Positions 1-6,457 of a stretch of 34,207 nucleotides of DNA are shown one piece after another. The notes beneath the pieces are model-generated. The model ran no database searches. It was not told where the DNA came from and saw only the letters and a list, made by a program, of their open reading frames with translations. The stretch is taken from contig JBDREW010000042.1 of NCBI GenBank assembly GCA_043819385.1, positions 1 to 34,207 on the forward strand, read 5' to 3'. Each line of letters opens with the position of its first letter. Positions within the stretch are counted from its first letter, which is position 1. The position numbers were made by a program, and so were the translations under genes. The stretch is from JBDREW01 sp043819385 (GTDB lineage Bacteria; Patescibacteriota; Minisyncoccia; Minisyncoccales; GWA2-38-27).

Positions 1-22
1 AGAGGTCGGGTCTCGGAGAAGG
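1..22 (+). repeat. family A hairpin repeat, truncated right end
   Basis: The window opens with AGAGGTCGGGTCTC followed by GGAGAAGG, which is the right stem arm and tail of the family A element found complete at 82-165, 1001-1080 and elsewhere. The left arm lies outside the window. Confidence 0.7.
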
Positions 23-24
23 AA

Positions 25-80
25 AAATCAAAACGACAAATCAAAAATCAAAATTACATATTAAAAATCAAAATAAAAAG
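25..80. repeat. AAAATCA-type 7-bp simple repeat, intergenic
   Basis: Degenerate iterations of AAAATCA sit between two family A copies. The same heptamer repeat occurs inside gyrA (4301-4336) and valS (11515-11546), where it is translated. No gene is seen here. Confidence 0.6.
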
Positions 81-81
81 A

Positions 82-165
82 GAAGGGGAAAGCTGGAATG
101 AGCCCCGACCTCTCTTAGAGAGGGAGAGGAAGTTTTTTAGAGGTCGGGGCTCAGGAGAGGAGAGG
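82..165 (+). repeat. family A hairpin repeat, copy 1
   Basis: Perfect 14-bp inverted arms GAGCCCCGACCTCT (100-113) and AGAGGTCGGGGCTC (139-152). Between them lies a purine-rich segment with its own small hairpin (CCTCTC, TTA, GAGAGG) and a T-run. The flanks GGGAAAGCTGG and GGAGAG recur at other copies. It is intergenic and GC-rich against an AT-rich background. The inner hairpin shares bases with the left outer arm, so two alternative folds are possible. Confidence 0.9.
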
Positions 166-184
166 GATAGAAAAATTAAAAATC

Positions 185-214
185 AATACTGAGGCATTGC
201 CTCGGTATTTTTTT
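185..214 (+). terminator. intrinsic terminator
   Basis: Stem AATACTGAGGC (185-195) pairs with GCCTCGGTATT (199-209) with one T-G wobble and a 3-nt loop, and runs into a T-run (208-214). It probably ends a transcript coming from left of the window. Confidence 0.75.
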
Positions 215-218
215 AACA

Positions 219-247
219 TTGAATACTAATTTAATATGTGATAGAAT
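219..247 (+). promoter_or_regulatory. promoter of the metallo-hydrolase gene
   Basis: TTGAAT (219-224), 17-nt spacer, TAGAAT (242-247). It lies just after the terminator and about 75 bp before the start codon at 323. No clear Shine-Dalgarno is seen. Confidence 0.6.
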
Positions 248-322
248 TAAAAAATAACTAATGAGATAAGATATATATAACTTAATAATATATAATTTTG
301 TTTTGTTTAATTTTTAATATTT

Positions 323-976
323 ATGATTATTACATGGAAAGGACAATCTTGTTTTCAAATTTCTACAAGTCAAGGTAAAAATGGCTTGATTTCAATTGTA
401 ATTGATCCTTTTTCCGATGATTTAGGTTTAAAAGTTCCAAAATTACAAGCAGATGTTTTATTGATAAGTCATGATCATTCTGACCATAATAATATAAAAT
501 CAGTTTCTGGAGACCCATTTATAATAAATGGAGCTGGTGAATATGATATAAAAGAAATTTCTATTGAAGGGATGTCTGCTTTTCATGATAATTCTGAAGG
601 GAAAGAAAGAGGAAAAACAACAATTTATACTATAGAAACAGAAAAGATAAGATTGTGTCATTTAGGAGATCTTGGTCAAAAAGAATTAACAGAAGAACAA
701 TTAGAAAAAATTGGAGATGTTGATATACTAATGATTCCAATAGGAGGAACTTTTACAATTAATGCAAATGAAGCAGTAAAAATAATGTCTCAAATTGAAC
801 CAAGAATTATTTTACCAATGCATTATAATATTCCTAAATTGAAGTTAAAGTTAGATGGAATTGATCAGTTTTTGAAAGTATTAGGTATAAAATCATTAGA
901 AGCAGTACCGAAATTAGCGATTAAGAAAAAAGATATTTCTGGAGATGAGGTTAAAGTTATAATTTTAGAGCAATAA
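323..976 (+). CDS. MBL-fold metal-dependent hydrolase
   Basis: 217-aa protein of the metallo-beta-lactamase fold, UPF0173/YtkL-like group. The metal-binding signature HDHSDH is at residues 50-55, with further candidate ligands H113 and D116 (HLGDLG) and H167 (PMHYN). The N-terminal WKGQSCFQI is typical of the small one-domain hydrolases in this group. The substrate cannot be told; family members are cytosolic Zn enzymes acting on esters, phosphodiesters or lactones. No signal peptide. The start is an ATG with no obvious ribosome site, as for most genes here. A family A hairpin follows before the next gene. Confidence 0.85.
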   Translation: MIITWKGQSCFQISTSQGKNGLISIVIDPFSDDLGLKVPKLQADVLLISHDHSDHNNIKSVSGDPFIINGAGEYDIKEISIEGMSAFHDNSEGKERGKTTIYTIETEKIRLCHLGDLGQKELTEEQLEKIGDVDILMIPIGGTFTINANEAVKIMSQIEPRIILPMHYNIPKLKLKLDGIDQFLKVLGIKSLEAVPKLAIKKKDISGDEVKVIILEQ

Positions 977-1000
977 TTTTAATTTTCAATTAATTCGAAA

Positions 1001-1080
1001 GAGGGGAAAGCTGGAATGAGCCCCGACCTCTCTTAGAGAGGGAGAGGAAGTTTTTTAGAGGTCGGGTCTCGGAGAGAAGA
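1001..1080 (+). repeat. family A hairpin repeat, copy 2
   Basis: Left arm GAGCCCCGACCTCT (1018-1031), right arm AGAGGTCGGGTCTC (1057-1070). Same internal sequence and flanks as copy 1; one base in the right arm gives a G-T wobble. It fills the gap between two genes. Confidence 0.9.
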
Positions 1081-1099
1081 AAAATTGAAAATTAAAATC

Positions 1100-1435
1100 A
1101 TGGAGTTTATAAATAAACTTAGAAATCAACCAAAATATATTAGAAAGATAATTCTTTGGTCAGTAATGATTTTTATAAGTATATTTTTATTTATTTTGTA
1201 TATTTTTAATATATCTAATAAAATAAAAAATATTAAAGAAGATGAAATTATTGATCAATTAAATTTGCCTTATCTCGAACAAGAAATGCAAAATCTTCCT
1301 AAAATGGATTTACCTGATGAAGCAAAAAAAGAGTTTGAGAAATTAGATAATGATATGAAAGAGGCAGGGGAAGAAATGGAAAAATTAGAACCCACTCAAA
1401 ATTTTTCTACAGAAAATATTGAGGAGGGCGAGTAA
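1100..1435 (+). CDS. hypothetical single-pass membrane protein
   Basis: About 111 aa from ATG 1100. An upstream in-frame TTG at 1085 lies in the AAAATTGAAAATT-type spacer repeat and is less likely to be the start. A basic N-terminus (NKLRNQPKYIRK) is followed by one strongly hydrophobic segment of about 24 residues, then an acidic, Lys/Glu-rich tail that looks helical and possibly coiled-coil. No recognised domain. Position directly before gyrA suggests co-transcription, but nothing indicates a functional link. Confidence 0.65.
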   Translation: MEFINKLRNQPKYIRKIILWSVMIFISIFLFILYIFNISNKIKNIKEDEIIDQLNLPYLEQEMQNLPKMDLPDEAKKEFEKLDNDMKEAGEEMEKLEPTQNFSTENIEEGE

Positions 1436-1469
1436 AAATAATAAAAAAATCAATAATTTTTATAATTAA

Positions 1470-4400
1470 ATGGCTGATAATAAAGAACCTGAAAAATCAA
1501 ATACTGATATTGGTTATGTAAGACCAAGGGAAATAGTTCAAGAAATGAAAGAATCATATATTGACTATGCTATGTCAGTTATTGTTTCAAGAGCTCTTCC
1601 TGATGTTAGAGACGGACTAAAACCAGTTCATCGTAGGATTTTATATTCAATGTATAAAATGGGTTTGTTTTATAATGTTAAATTTAGAAAATCAGCAACC
1701 GTAGTCGGAAATTGTATGGGCCGATACCATCCACATGGTGATGCTGCAATTTATGATTCTTTGGTTAGAATGGCTCAAGATTTTTCTTTAAGATACCCTC
1801 TTGTCATAGGACAAGGAAATTTTGGTTGTTTTACAAAAGATACAAAAGTTAAATTAACAGATGGTAGAAGTCTAACATTTGGGCAGTTAATAAAAGAATA
1901 TAAGCAGGGAAAGAAAAATTATACTTTTACTTTTAATTCTCAAGATAAAATAATTGAAATTGCAGAGATAAAGAAACCAAGATTAACTAGAAAAAATGAA
2001 AAATTAATAGAAGTAATTTTGGATAATGAAAAGAAAATTAGATGTACTTTAAATCATAAGTTTATGTTAAGAAATGGAACTTATAGGGAAGCTCAGAACT
2101 TAAAAGCTGGAGATTCTTTGATGGCGTTAGATATTAATACATATAATTTAAATAAAATTCAAGAAAATTTTCACCAAAAAACCGCCGATAATCAGACAGT
2201 GTTTGGAGAATCTAACTCAGAATGGAATTTTAGCTTATCATCCTATAATCAGTATAGCAAACCAGAAACTTTTGTCAAGCTCTTAAATCAAAAGACCGTG
2301 GAGGTGGGGAGAATTGCACCCCCAGACTCTTGGATGATAAGCCAAAGTCCACACTATGCCACCCCCACGGCATTTTCATTATATCATAGTTGTAAAAAAG
2401 TAAACAAAATAGAAATTCTTAAAGAGAGAGAGGATGTTTATGATTTGACTATTGAATCGTGGCATAATTTTCTTCTAGATGCTGGAGTATTTGTTCATAA
2501 CTCCATAGATGCAGATCCTGCTGCGAGTATGAGATATACTGAGTGTAAATTATCAAAGATTGGAGGATATATGATGAAAGATATTGAAAAAAACACAGTT
2601 GATTTTAGAGATAATTATGATAGCACAACGCAAGAGCCAATTGTTACTCCATCTCCTTTGCCTCAGCTTCTTTTAAATGGTTCTTTAGGTATTGCTGTTG
2701 GTATGACAACTAATATTCCGCCTCATAATCTTTCTGAAGTTTGTGATGCTTTAACTTATTTGATTGATAATGAGGGCAATAAAGTAACCACTGAAGACCT
2801 TTTTAAATTTATTCAAGGTCCTGATTTTCCACTTGGCGGTATAATTTATGGAAAAAAAGATATAATTGAAGCATATTCAAGTGGAAAAGGACCAATTATA
2901 GCGAGAGGAAAAGCAGAAATAAAAGAAAATGATAAATCAGGTATTAGTAGAATTATAATTAGTGAGATTCCGTATCAAGTCCAAAAATCAAGTTTAGTTG
3001 AGCAACTTGCTAAATTAGTTCAAGACAAAAAGATTATAGGTATTAAAGATATTAGAGATGAATCAGACAGAGATGGAATGAGAATTATGATTGAAGTTCA
3101 AAAAGCAGGTTATCCACAGAAGATTTTAAATAGGATTTATAAATTTACTGATTTACAAAAAACATTTCATTTGAATATGATTGCTTTGGCAGAAGGAATT
3201 CAGCCAAGGGTTTTAGGATTAGCTGATGTTTTAAATTATTTTATTGACCATAGAAAACAAGTAGTTTTAAGAAGAACAAAATTTAATTTAGATAAAGCAA
3301 AAGAAAGAGTTCATATTTTAGAGGGTTTGCATAAATGTTTAAGTAAGATTGATATTGTTATAAAGATAATTAAATCATCAAAAAATAGAGAAGACGCTCA
3401 AAAGAATTTGATGAAAAAGTTTAAATTGTCTGAAATTCAGGCAAATGCTATTTTAGAAACAAAATTGGCTGCTTTAGCGAAATTAGAACGTCAGAAAATT
3501 GAAGATGAACTTAAAGAATTATTAGGGTTAATTAAAGAATATATGTCTATTTTAAAAAGTCCTAAAAGAATAAAAGAAATTATTAAAAAAGAATTGAAAG
3601 AAATTAAAGAAAACTTTGGAGATGAAAGAAGAACAAAGGTTATGGTTCAAAAGGTTGGAGAAATAGCTGAAGAAGACCTAATTCCAAAAGAAGAAACAAT
3701 AATTACCTTGACCCAAGGAGGGTATATCAAAAGAATAAATCCTTCTATTTATAAGATACAAAAAAGAGGTGGAAAAGGTATTTTAGGAATGAAAACATTA
3801 CAAGAAGATATTATTGAACATTTTCTTTTATCTCAAACCCATGATTCATTATTTTTCTTTACTGATTCTGGAAAAGTTTTTAGAACTTTGGTTTATGAAA
3901 TCCCAGAAGCAAGTCGTGTTGCAAGGGGAAGAGGTCTTTTGAATTTTTTAGAACTTTCTTCTGATGAAAAAGTTTTATCTTTAATTACTATTGATAAGAA
4001 AGATGTTGAATTTGGAATTAAAAATCTGTTAATGATTACTAAAAATGGTATAATTAAAAAAACAGCATTAGATGGGTTTAAAAATGTTAGAAAATCTGGA
4101 TTAATTGCTATAAAATTAAGAAAAGATGATTTATTGAATAAAGTTGTTAAAAGTACTGGTGATGATGAAATAATTATTGTTACTAAAAAAGGCCAATCAA
4201 TAAAATTTAATGAAAAAGAAATAAGAGAAATGGGTAGAACTGCCTCTGGGATAAAAGGAATTGGTTTGAAAAAAGGAGATGAAGTTGTTGGAATGGGTGT
4301 GATCAAAAATCAAAAATCAAAAATAAAAAATCAAAATGAAGAAGGAAAAGAAGGAAAAGAAGAAAAACAACATTTATTAGTAGTTATGAAAAATGGATAT

Positions 4401-4667
4401 GGTAAAAGAACAGATGTAAAAGAATATAGATTGCAAGGAAGAGGTGGAACAGGTATTAAAACAGCTAATATTACTCCAAAAACAGGTGAATTAGTGTATT
4501 CAAAGGTTTTAGATGGACAAGAAGAAGATTTAATTATTATTTCTCAACAAGGACAAGTAATTAGAATAAATATTTCTTCAATTCCTAAACTTAGTAGAGC
4601 AACTCAAGGTGTAAGAATAATGAGATTAGGTGATGGCGACAAAGTGGCTTCTGCAATGTGCATGTAA
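1470..4667 (+). CDS. gyrA: DNA gyrase subunit A, intein-containing precursor
   Basis: 1065-aa precursor; removing the 225-residue intein leaves about 840 aa, normal for GyrA. Gyrase A cuts and reseals DNA and wraps it to introduce negative supercoils with GyrB. The N-terminal breakage domain shows YVRPREIVQEM, SYIDYAMSVIVSRALPDVRD and GRYHPHGDAAIYD. The catalytic tyrosine is Y356 in MRYTE (about 131 in the spliced protein). The C-terminal beta-pinwheel carries a GyrA box, QKRGGKG at 764-770, which separates it from ParC. An extra loop after GDEVVGMGV is made of AAAATCA repeats and Lys/Glu residues. gyrB is not in the window. The start is ATG in ATTAAATGGCTG without a Shine-Dalgarno. Confidence 0.97.
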   Translation: MADNKEPEKSNTDIGYVRPREIVQEMKESYIDYAMSVIVSRALPDVRDGLKPVHRRILYSMYKMGLFYNVKFRKSATVVGNCMGRYHPHGDAAIYDSLVRMAQDFSLRYPLVIGQGNFGCFTKDTKVKLTDGRSLTFGQLIKEYKQGKKNYTFTFNSQDKIIEIAEIKKPRLTRKNEKLIEVILDNEKKIRCTLNHKFMLRNGTYREAQNLKAGDSLMALDINTYNLNKIQENFHQKTADNQTVFGESNSEWNFSLSSYNQYSKPETFVKLLNQKTVEVGRIAPPDSWMISQSPHYATPTAFSLYHSCKKVNKIEILKEREDVYDLTIESWHNFLLDAGVFVHNSIDADPAASMRYTECKLSKIGGYMMKDIEKNTVDFRDNYDSTTQEPIVTPSPLPQLLLNGSLGIAVGMTTNIPPHNLSEVCDALTYLIDNEGNKVTTEDLFKFIQGPDFPLGGIIYGKKDIIEAYSSGKGPIIARGKAEIKENDKSGISRIIISEIPYQVQKSSLVEQLAKLVQDKKIIGIKDIRDESDRDGMRIMIEVQKAGYPQKILNRIYKFTDLQKTFHLNMIALAEGIQPRVLGLADVLNYFIDHRKQVVLRRTKFNLDKAKERVHILEGLHKCLSKIDIVIKIIKSSKNREDAQKNLMKKFKLSEIQANAILETKLAALAKLERQKIEDELKELLGLIKEYMSILKSPKRIKEIIKKELKEIKENFGDERRTKVMVQKVGEIAEEDLIPKEETIITLTQGGYIKRINPSIYKIQKRGGKGILGMKTLQEDIIEHFLLSQTHDSLFFFTDSGKVFRTLVYEIPEASRVARGRGLLNFLELSSDEKVLSLITIDKKDVEFGIKNLLMITKNGIIKKTALDGFKNVRKSGLIAIKLRKDDLLNKVVKSTGDDEIIIVTKKGQSIKFNEKEIREMGRTASGIKGIGLKKGDEVVGMGVIKNQKSKIKNQNEEGKEGKEEKQHLLVVMKNGYGKRTDVKEYRLQGRGGTGIKTANITPKTGELVYSKVLDGQEEDLIIISQQGQVIRINISSIPKLSRATQGVRIMRLGDGDKVASAMCM
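1827..2501 (+). other. mini-intein within GyrA (residues 120-344)
   Basis: The extein reads GQGNFG, is interrupted, then resumes SIDADPAASMRYTE. The insert begins with Cys (CFTKDTKVKL, block A), has a block B-like IRCTLNHKFM with Thr and His, and ends with block F (VYDLTIESWHNFLLDAG) and block G FVHN followed by Ser, as expected for protein splicing. At 225 residues with no LAGLIDADG motif it is a mini-intein. The site, between Gly and Ser of GNFG/SID, is about 12 residues before the catalytic Tyr; the well-known mycobacterial GyrA intein sits directly after that Tyr. The segment that would hold an endonuclease (about 220-305) contains a translated palindrome. Confidence 0.93.
2296..2370. repeat. 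tRNA-like palindromic insertion inside the intein
   Basis: Outer arms CCGTGGAGGTGG (2296-2307) and CCACCCCCACGG (2359-2370) pair over 12 bp with one wobble. Inside is the hairpin GACTCTTGG (2325-2333) with CCAAAGTC (2342-2349), one bulge. Read on the minus strand it resembles a tRNA without a D arm: 7-bp acceptor GGGGGTG/CACCTCC, a central hairpin, and a T-arm-like GGGGG-TGCAATT-CTCCC. It is GC-rich against AT-rich surroundings, is 75 bp long (25 codons), and keeps the gyrA frame open. A working tRNA is unlikely. Confidence 0.7.
4301..4336. repeat. AAAATCA heptamer repeat translated within gyrA
   Basis: Iterated CAAAAAT units encode a KNQKSKIKNQ-type stretch in a loop of the GyrA C-terminal pinwheel, between GDEVVGMGV and HLLVVMKNGYGKRT. 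Ordinary GyrA proteins have only a short turn here. Confidence 0.75.
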
Positions 4668-4795
4668 AAAAATAAATTTTAAATTTTTAATTTTAAAACT
4701 TGAGATTATTAAATTTAAAGAAAACTAATTTATTTGAAATTAAGTCATTAAAAATTCATTTAAAATTAGAAATTAGAAATTAAAAATTTTTTGAT
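4668..4795. other. AT-rich spacer with AATTAGAAATT-type iterations
   Basis: 128 bp between gyrA and the methyltransferase made of low-complexity AAATTTTTAATTTTAAA and TTAGAAATTAGAAATT runs. No convincing hairpin terminator or promoter stands out. Confidence 0.5.
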
Positions 4796-5329
4796 ATGGG
4801 TTTTTTAGATCCAGAAGAAGTTTTAAATAAGCTTAGTTTGAAATCTGATATGATGGCAGGGGATTTTGGATCTGGGCCAGGTGGATTTACTATTCCATTG
4901 GCAAAAAGATTAGAGGATGGGATAGTTAATGCTTTAGATGTTCAAGTGGCTCCTTTATCAGCTTTGAAAAGTCATTCTCTTGTGGAAAAGCTCAATAATA
5001 TAAGGTTTATTCGTTGTAATTTAGAAAAAGTAAATGGTTCAACTTTATCTGATTCTTCTTTGGATTTAGTTTTGCTTGTTAATATACTATTCCAAATAGA
5101 TAATAAAACTGCTATAATAGTTGAAGCATATAGAGTTTTAAAAAAAGGTGGAAAATTATTAGTTGTTGACTGGCTTCCAGAATCTTCACAAGGTCCTAAA
5201 AAAGGAAAGATTGATCAAAAAGAAATCAAAAAAATAATTGAAAAAATAGGATTTAAGTTAGAAAAAGAATTTGAAGCCGGAAAATTTCATTATGGAATGA
5301 TTTTTAGTATAATAAAGAAAGATAAATAA
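4796..5329 (+). CDS. class I SAM-dependent methyltransferase
   Basis: 177 aa. The Rossmann SAM-binding motif I is AGDFGSGPGGFT (about 21-32), followed by motif II-like NALDVQ, an acidic-loop region IRFIRCNLEKVNG, and LDLVLLVNILFQI with AYRVLKKGGKLLVVDW, typical of the UbiE/Methyltransf_11 superfamily. It is slightly short for the fold. The substrate cannot be assigned. It sits 24 bp before the VirB2-like gene and may share its transcript. Confidence 0.85.
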   Translation: MGFLDPEEVLNKLSLKSDMMAGDFGSGPGGFTIPLAKRLEDGIVNALDVQVAPLSALKSHSLVEKLNNIRFIRCNLEKVNGSTLSDSSLDLVLLVNILFQIDNKTAIIVEAYRVLKKGGKLLVVDWLPESSQGPKKGKIDQKEIKKIIEKIGFKLEKEFEAGKFHYGMIFSIIKKDK

Positions 5330-5352
5330 AATTTATTAAAAACCGAACTAAA

Positions 5353-5679
5353 ATGATCAAAAAAATATCATTTTTATTAATATTATTCTCTTTATTTGTT
5401 CCGTTAGTAAGTAGTGCTGTTTCTATTCCTAATCCTTTGAAAGCTAATACATTTACAGAGTTGTTGAATTCAATCATTGATTTTATTTTTACAATTTCTA
5501 TACCGATTACTGCTTTAATGATAATTATAGCTGGATTTTATTTCATTACAGCTCAAGGGGAGCCGGAAAAAATACAAACAGCTAAAAAAATAATTATTTG
5601 GACATTGATTGGATTTTTGATAATTGTGGCAGCAAAAGGATTAGTTCAGCTTTTAATGCAAGTCGCTGGAGTTAGATAA
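5353..5679 (+). CDS. VirB2/TrbC-like membrane protein 1
   Basis: 108 aa: an N-terminal signal-like hydrophobic segment (about 4-22), then two membrane helices with the short loop FITAQGEPEKIQTAKK between them. This two-helix topology and the AQG-(E/D)-PEK loop match the TrbC/VirB2 pilin-like family widespread in Patescibacteria. VirB2 proteins form conjugative pili, but no VirB4/B6/B8-type partners are nearby, so the role is open. It is paralogous to the next gene. Confidence 0.75.
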   Translation: MIKKISFLLILFSLFVPLVSSAVSIPNPLKANTFTELLNSIIDFIFTISIPITALMIIIAGFYFITAQGEPEKIQTAKKIIIWTLIGFLIIVAAKGLVQLLMQVAGVR

Positions 5680-5738
5680 TTAGTTGATTATTAAAAAGGT
5701 CGATTTAATAACTTAGCCCTAAAATAAAAGAAGAAAAA

Positions 5739-6074
5739 ATGAAAAAAGTTATATTAGGTTTAGTTTTAACAACCTTTTTAGTTGTTCCACTTATTGGATT
5801 AGCTCAGCCAAGATCTGCTCCTACAGTTAATGTAATGCAACTTCTTGATAAAATTGTTAATTGGTTGTTTTCTATCTTATTAATTGTAGCAGTAATTTAC
5901 CTTATATTAGCAGGATATTTCTTTATTACAGCCCAAGGAGACCCTGAAAAAGTATCTAAAGCAAGAAATATGGTTTTGTATGCTTTAATTGGTGTATTAG
6001 TTGCTTTTGCTGCTAGAGGATTAGTATTATTAATAGAAACAATATCAGGAGGAGGTGGAGCACCAGGTGCTTAA
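5739..6074 (+). CDS. VirB2/TrbC-like membrane protein 2
   Basis: 111 aa with the same plan as its upstream neighbour: signal-like N-terminus ending near GLAQP, two membrane helices, loop FITAQGDPEKVSKARN, and a Gly-rich C-terminus (SGGGGAPGA). The two copies share the AQG-x-PEK loop but differ elsewhere, so the duplication is old. A strong terminator follows at 6094-6130, closing the transcript. Confidence 0.75.
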   Translation: MKKVILGLVLTTFLVVPLIGLAQPRSAPTVNVMQLLDKIVNWLFSILLIVAVIYLILAGYFFITAQGDPEKVSKARNMVLYALIGVLVAFAARGLVLLIETISGGGGAPGA

Positions 6075-6093
6075 TGTTTAAGTTAGTTATTTA

Positions 6094-6130
6094 AAAATCA
6101 ATCCTGTATTTTACAGGGTTGATTTTTTTT
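6094..6130 (+). terminator. intrinsic terminator after the VirB2-like pair
   Basis: Stem 6094-6108 (AAAATCAATCCTGTA) with 6112-6126, 3-nt loop, one wobble, then a T-run. Confidence 0.88.
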
Positions 6131-6189
6131 GGAAAAGAGGTAGAATATATTAAAAGTTAGTAGAGTAGAACATATTAAGATGATAATTT

Positions 6190-6272
6190 GCGGGTGTGGC
6201 GAAACAGCAGACGCGCTGGATTTAGAATCCAGTGAGAGCAATCTCGTGAGGGTGCAAATCCTTCCACCCGCA
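6190..6272 (+). tRNA. tRNA-Leu (anticodon UAG)
   Basis: Acceptor GCGGGTG pairs with CACCCGC (6265-6271), discriminator A. Anticodon stem CTGGA/TCCAG encloses TTTAGAA, giving UAG. Long class II variable arm TGAGAGCAATCTCG. No CCA is encoded. Two oddities: the T-loop is TGCAAAT instead of TTCNANN, and the D-loop reads AAACAGCAGA where the usual GG would be, so the D-loop/T-loop contact appears altered on both sides. Confidence 0.93.
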
Positions 6273-6307
6273 TAAATTAAAACAATTAAAAGAATAAATT
6301 GCAAGAT

Positions 6308-6343
6308 AAAAGTTGCGGGGGCTTAGCCCCCGCAACTTTTATA
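6308..6343 (+). terminator. perfect GC-rich palindrome, terminator of tRNA-Leu
   Basis: AAAAGTTGCGGGGGCT (6308-6323) and its exact complement (6325-6340) flank one base, ending in a T-run. An almost identical palindrome lies at 9019-9051, on the far side of the protease gene. It probably works as a bidirectional terminator. Confidence 0.85.
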
Positions 6344-6348
6344 TTTTA

Positions 6349-6382
6349 TGTGGATAAACTTTTTAAAAAATTATGGTAAAAT
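6349..6382 (+). promoter_or_regulatory. consensus DnaA box next to an extended -10 (TGGTAAAAT)
   Basis: TGTGGATAA (6349-6357) is the exact complement of the consensus DnaA box. TATGGTAAAAT, an extended -10 with TAAAAT at 6377-6382, follows; no good -35 is seen. This would start transcription about 70 bp before the protease gene. The same pairing of a DnaA-like box and a -10 occurs before pilM and before the pilin gene. Confidence 0.45.
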
Positions 6383-6457
6383 GAAATTGTTATTATTAAA
6401 ATTATTCATCACAATCAGAAATTTTTTTGAAATTTTGATGCGAGAATAAGAGAATAT

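Noticed and set aside
2296..2370. A functional tRNA on the minus strand inside gyrA
   Set aside because: No D arm, an 8-nt central loop with no clear anticodon, and it is fully contained in an open intein frame; better seen as a tRNA-like palindrome.
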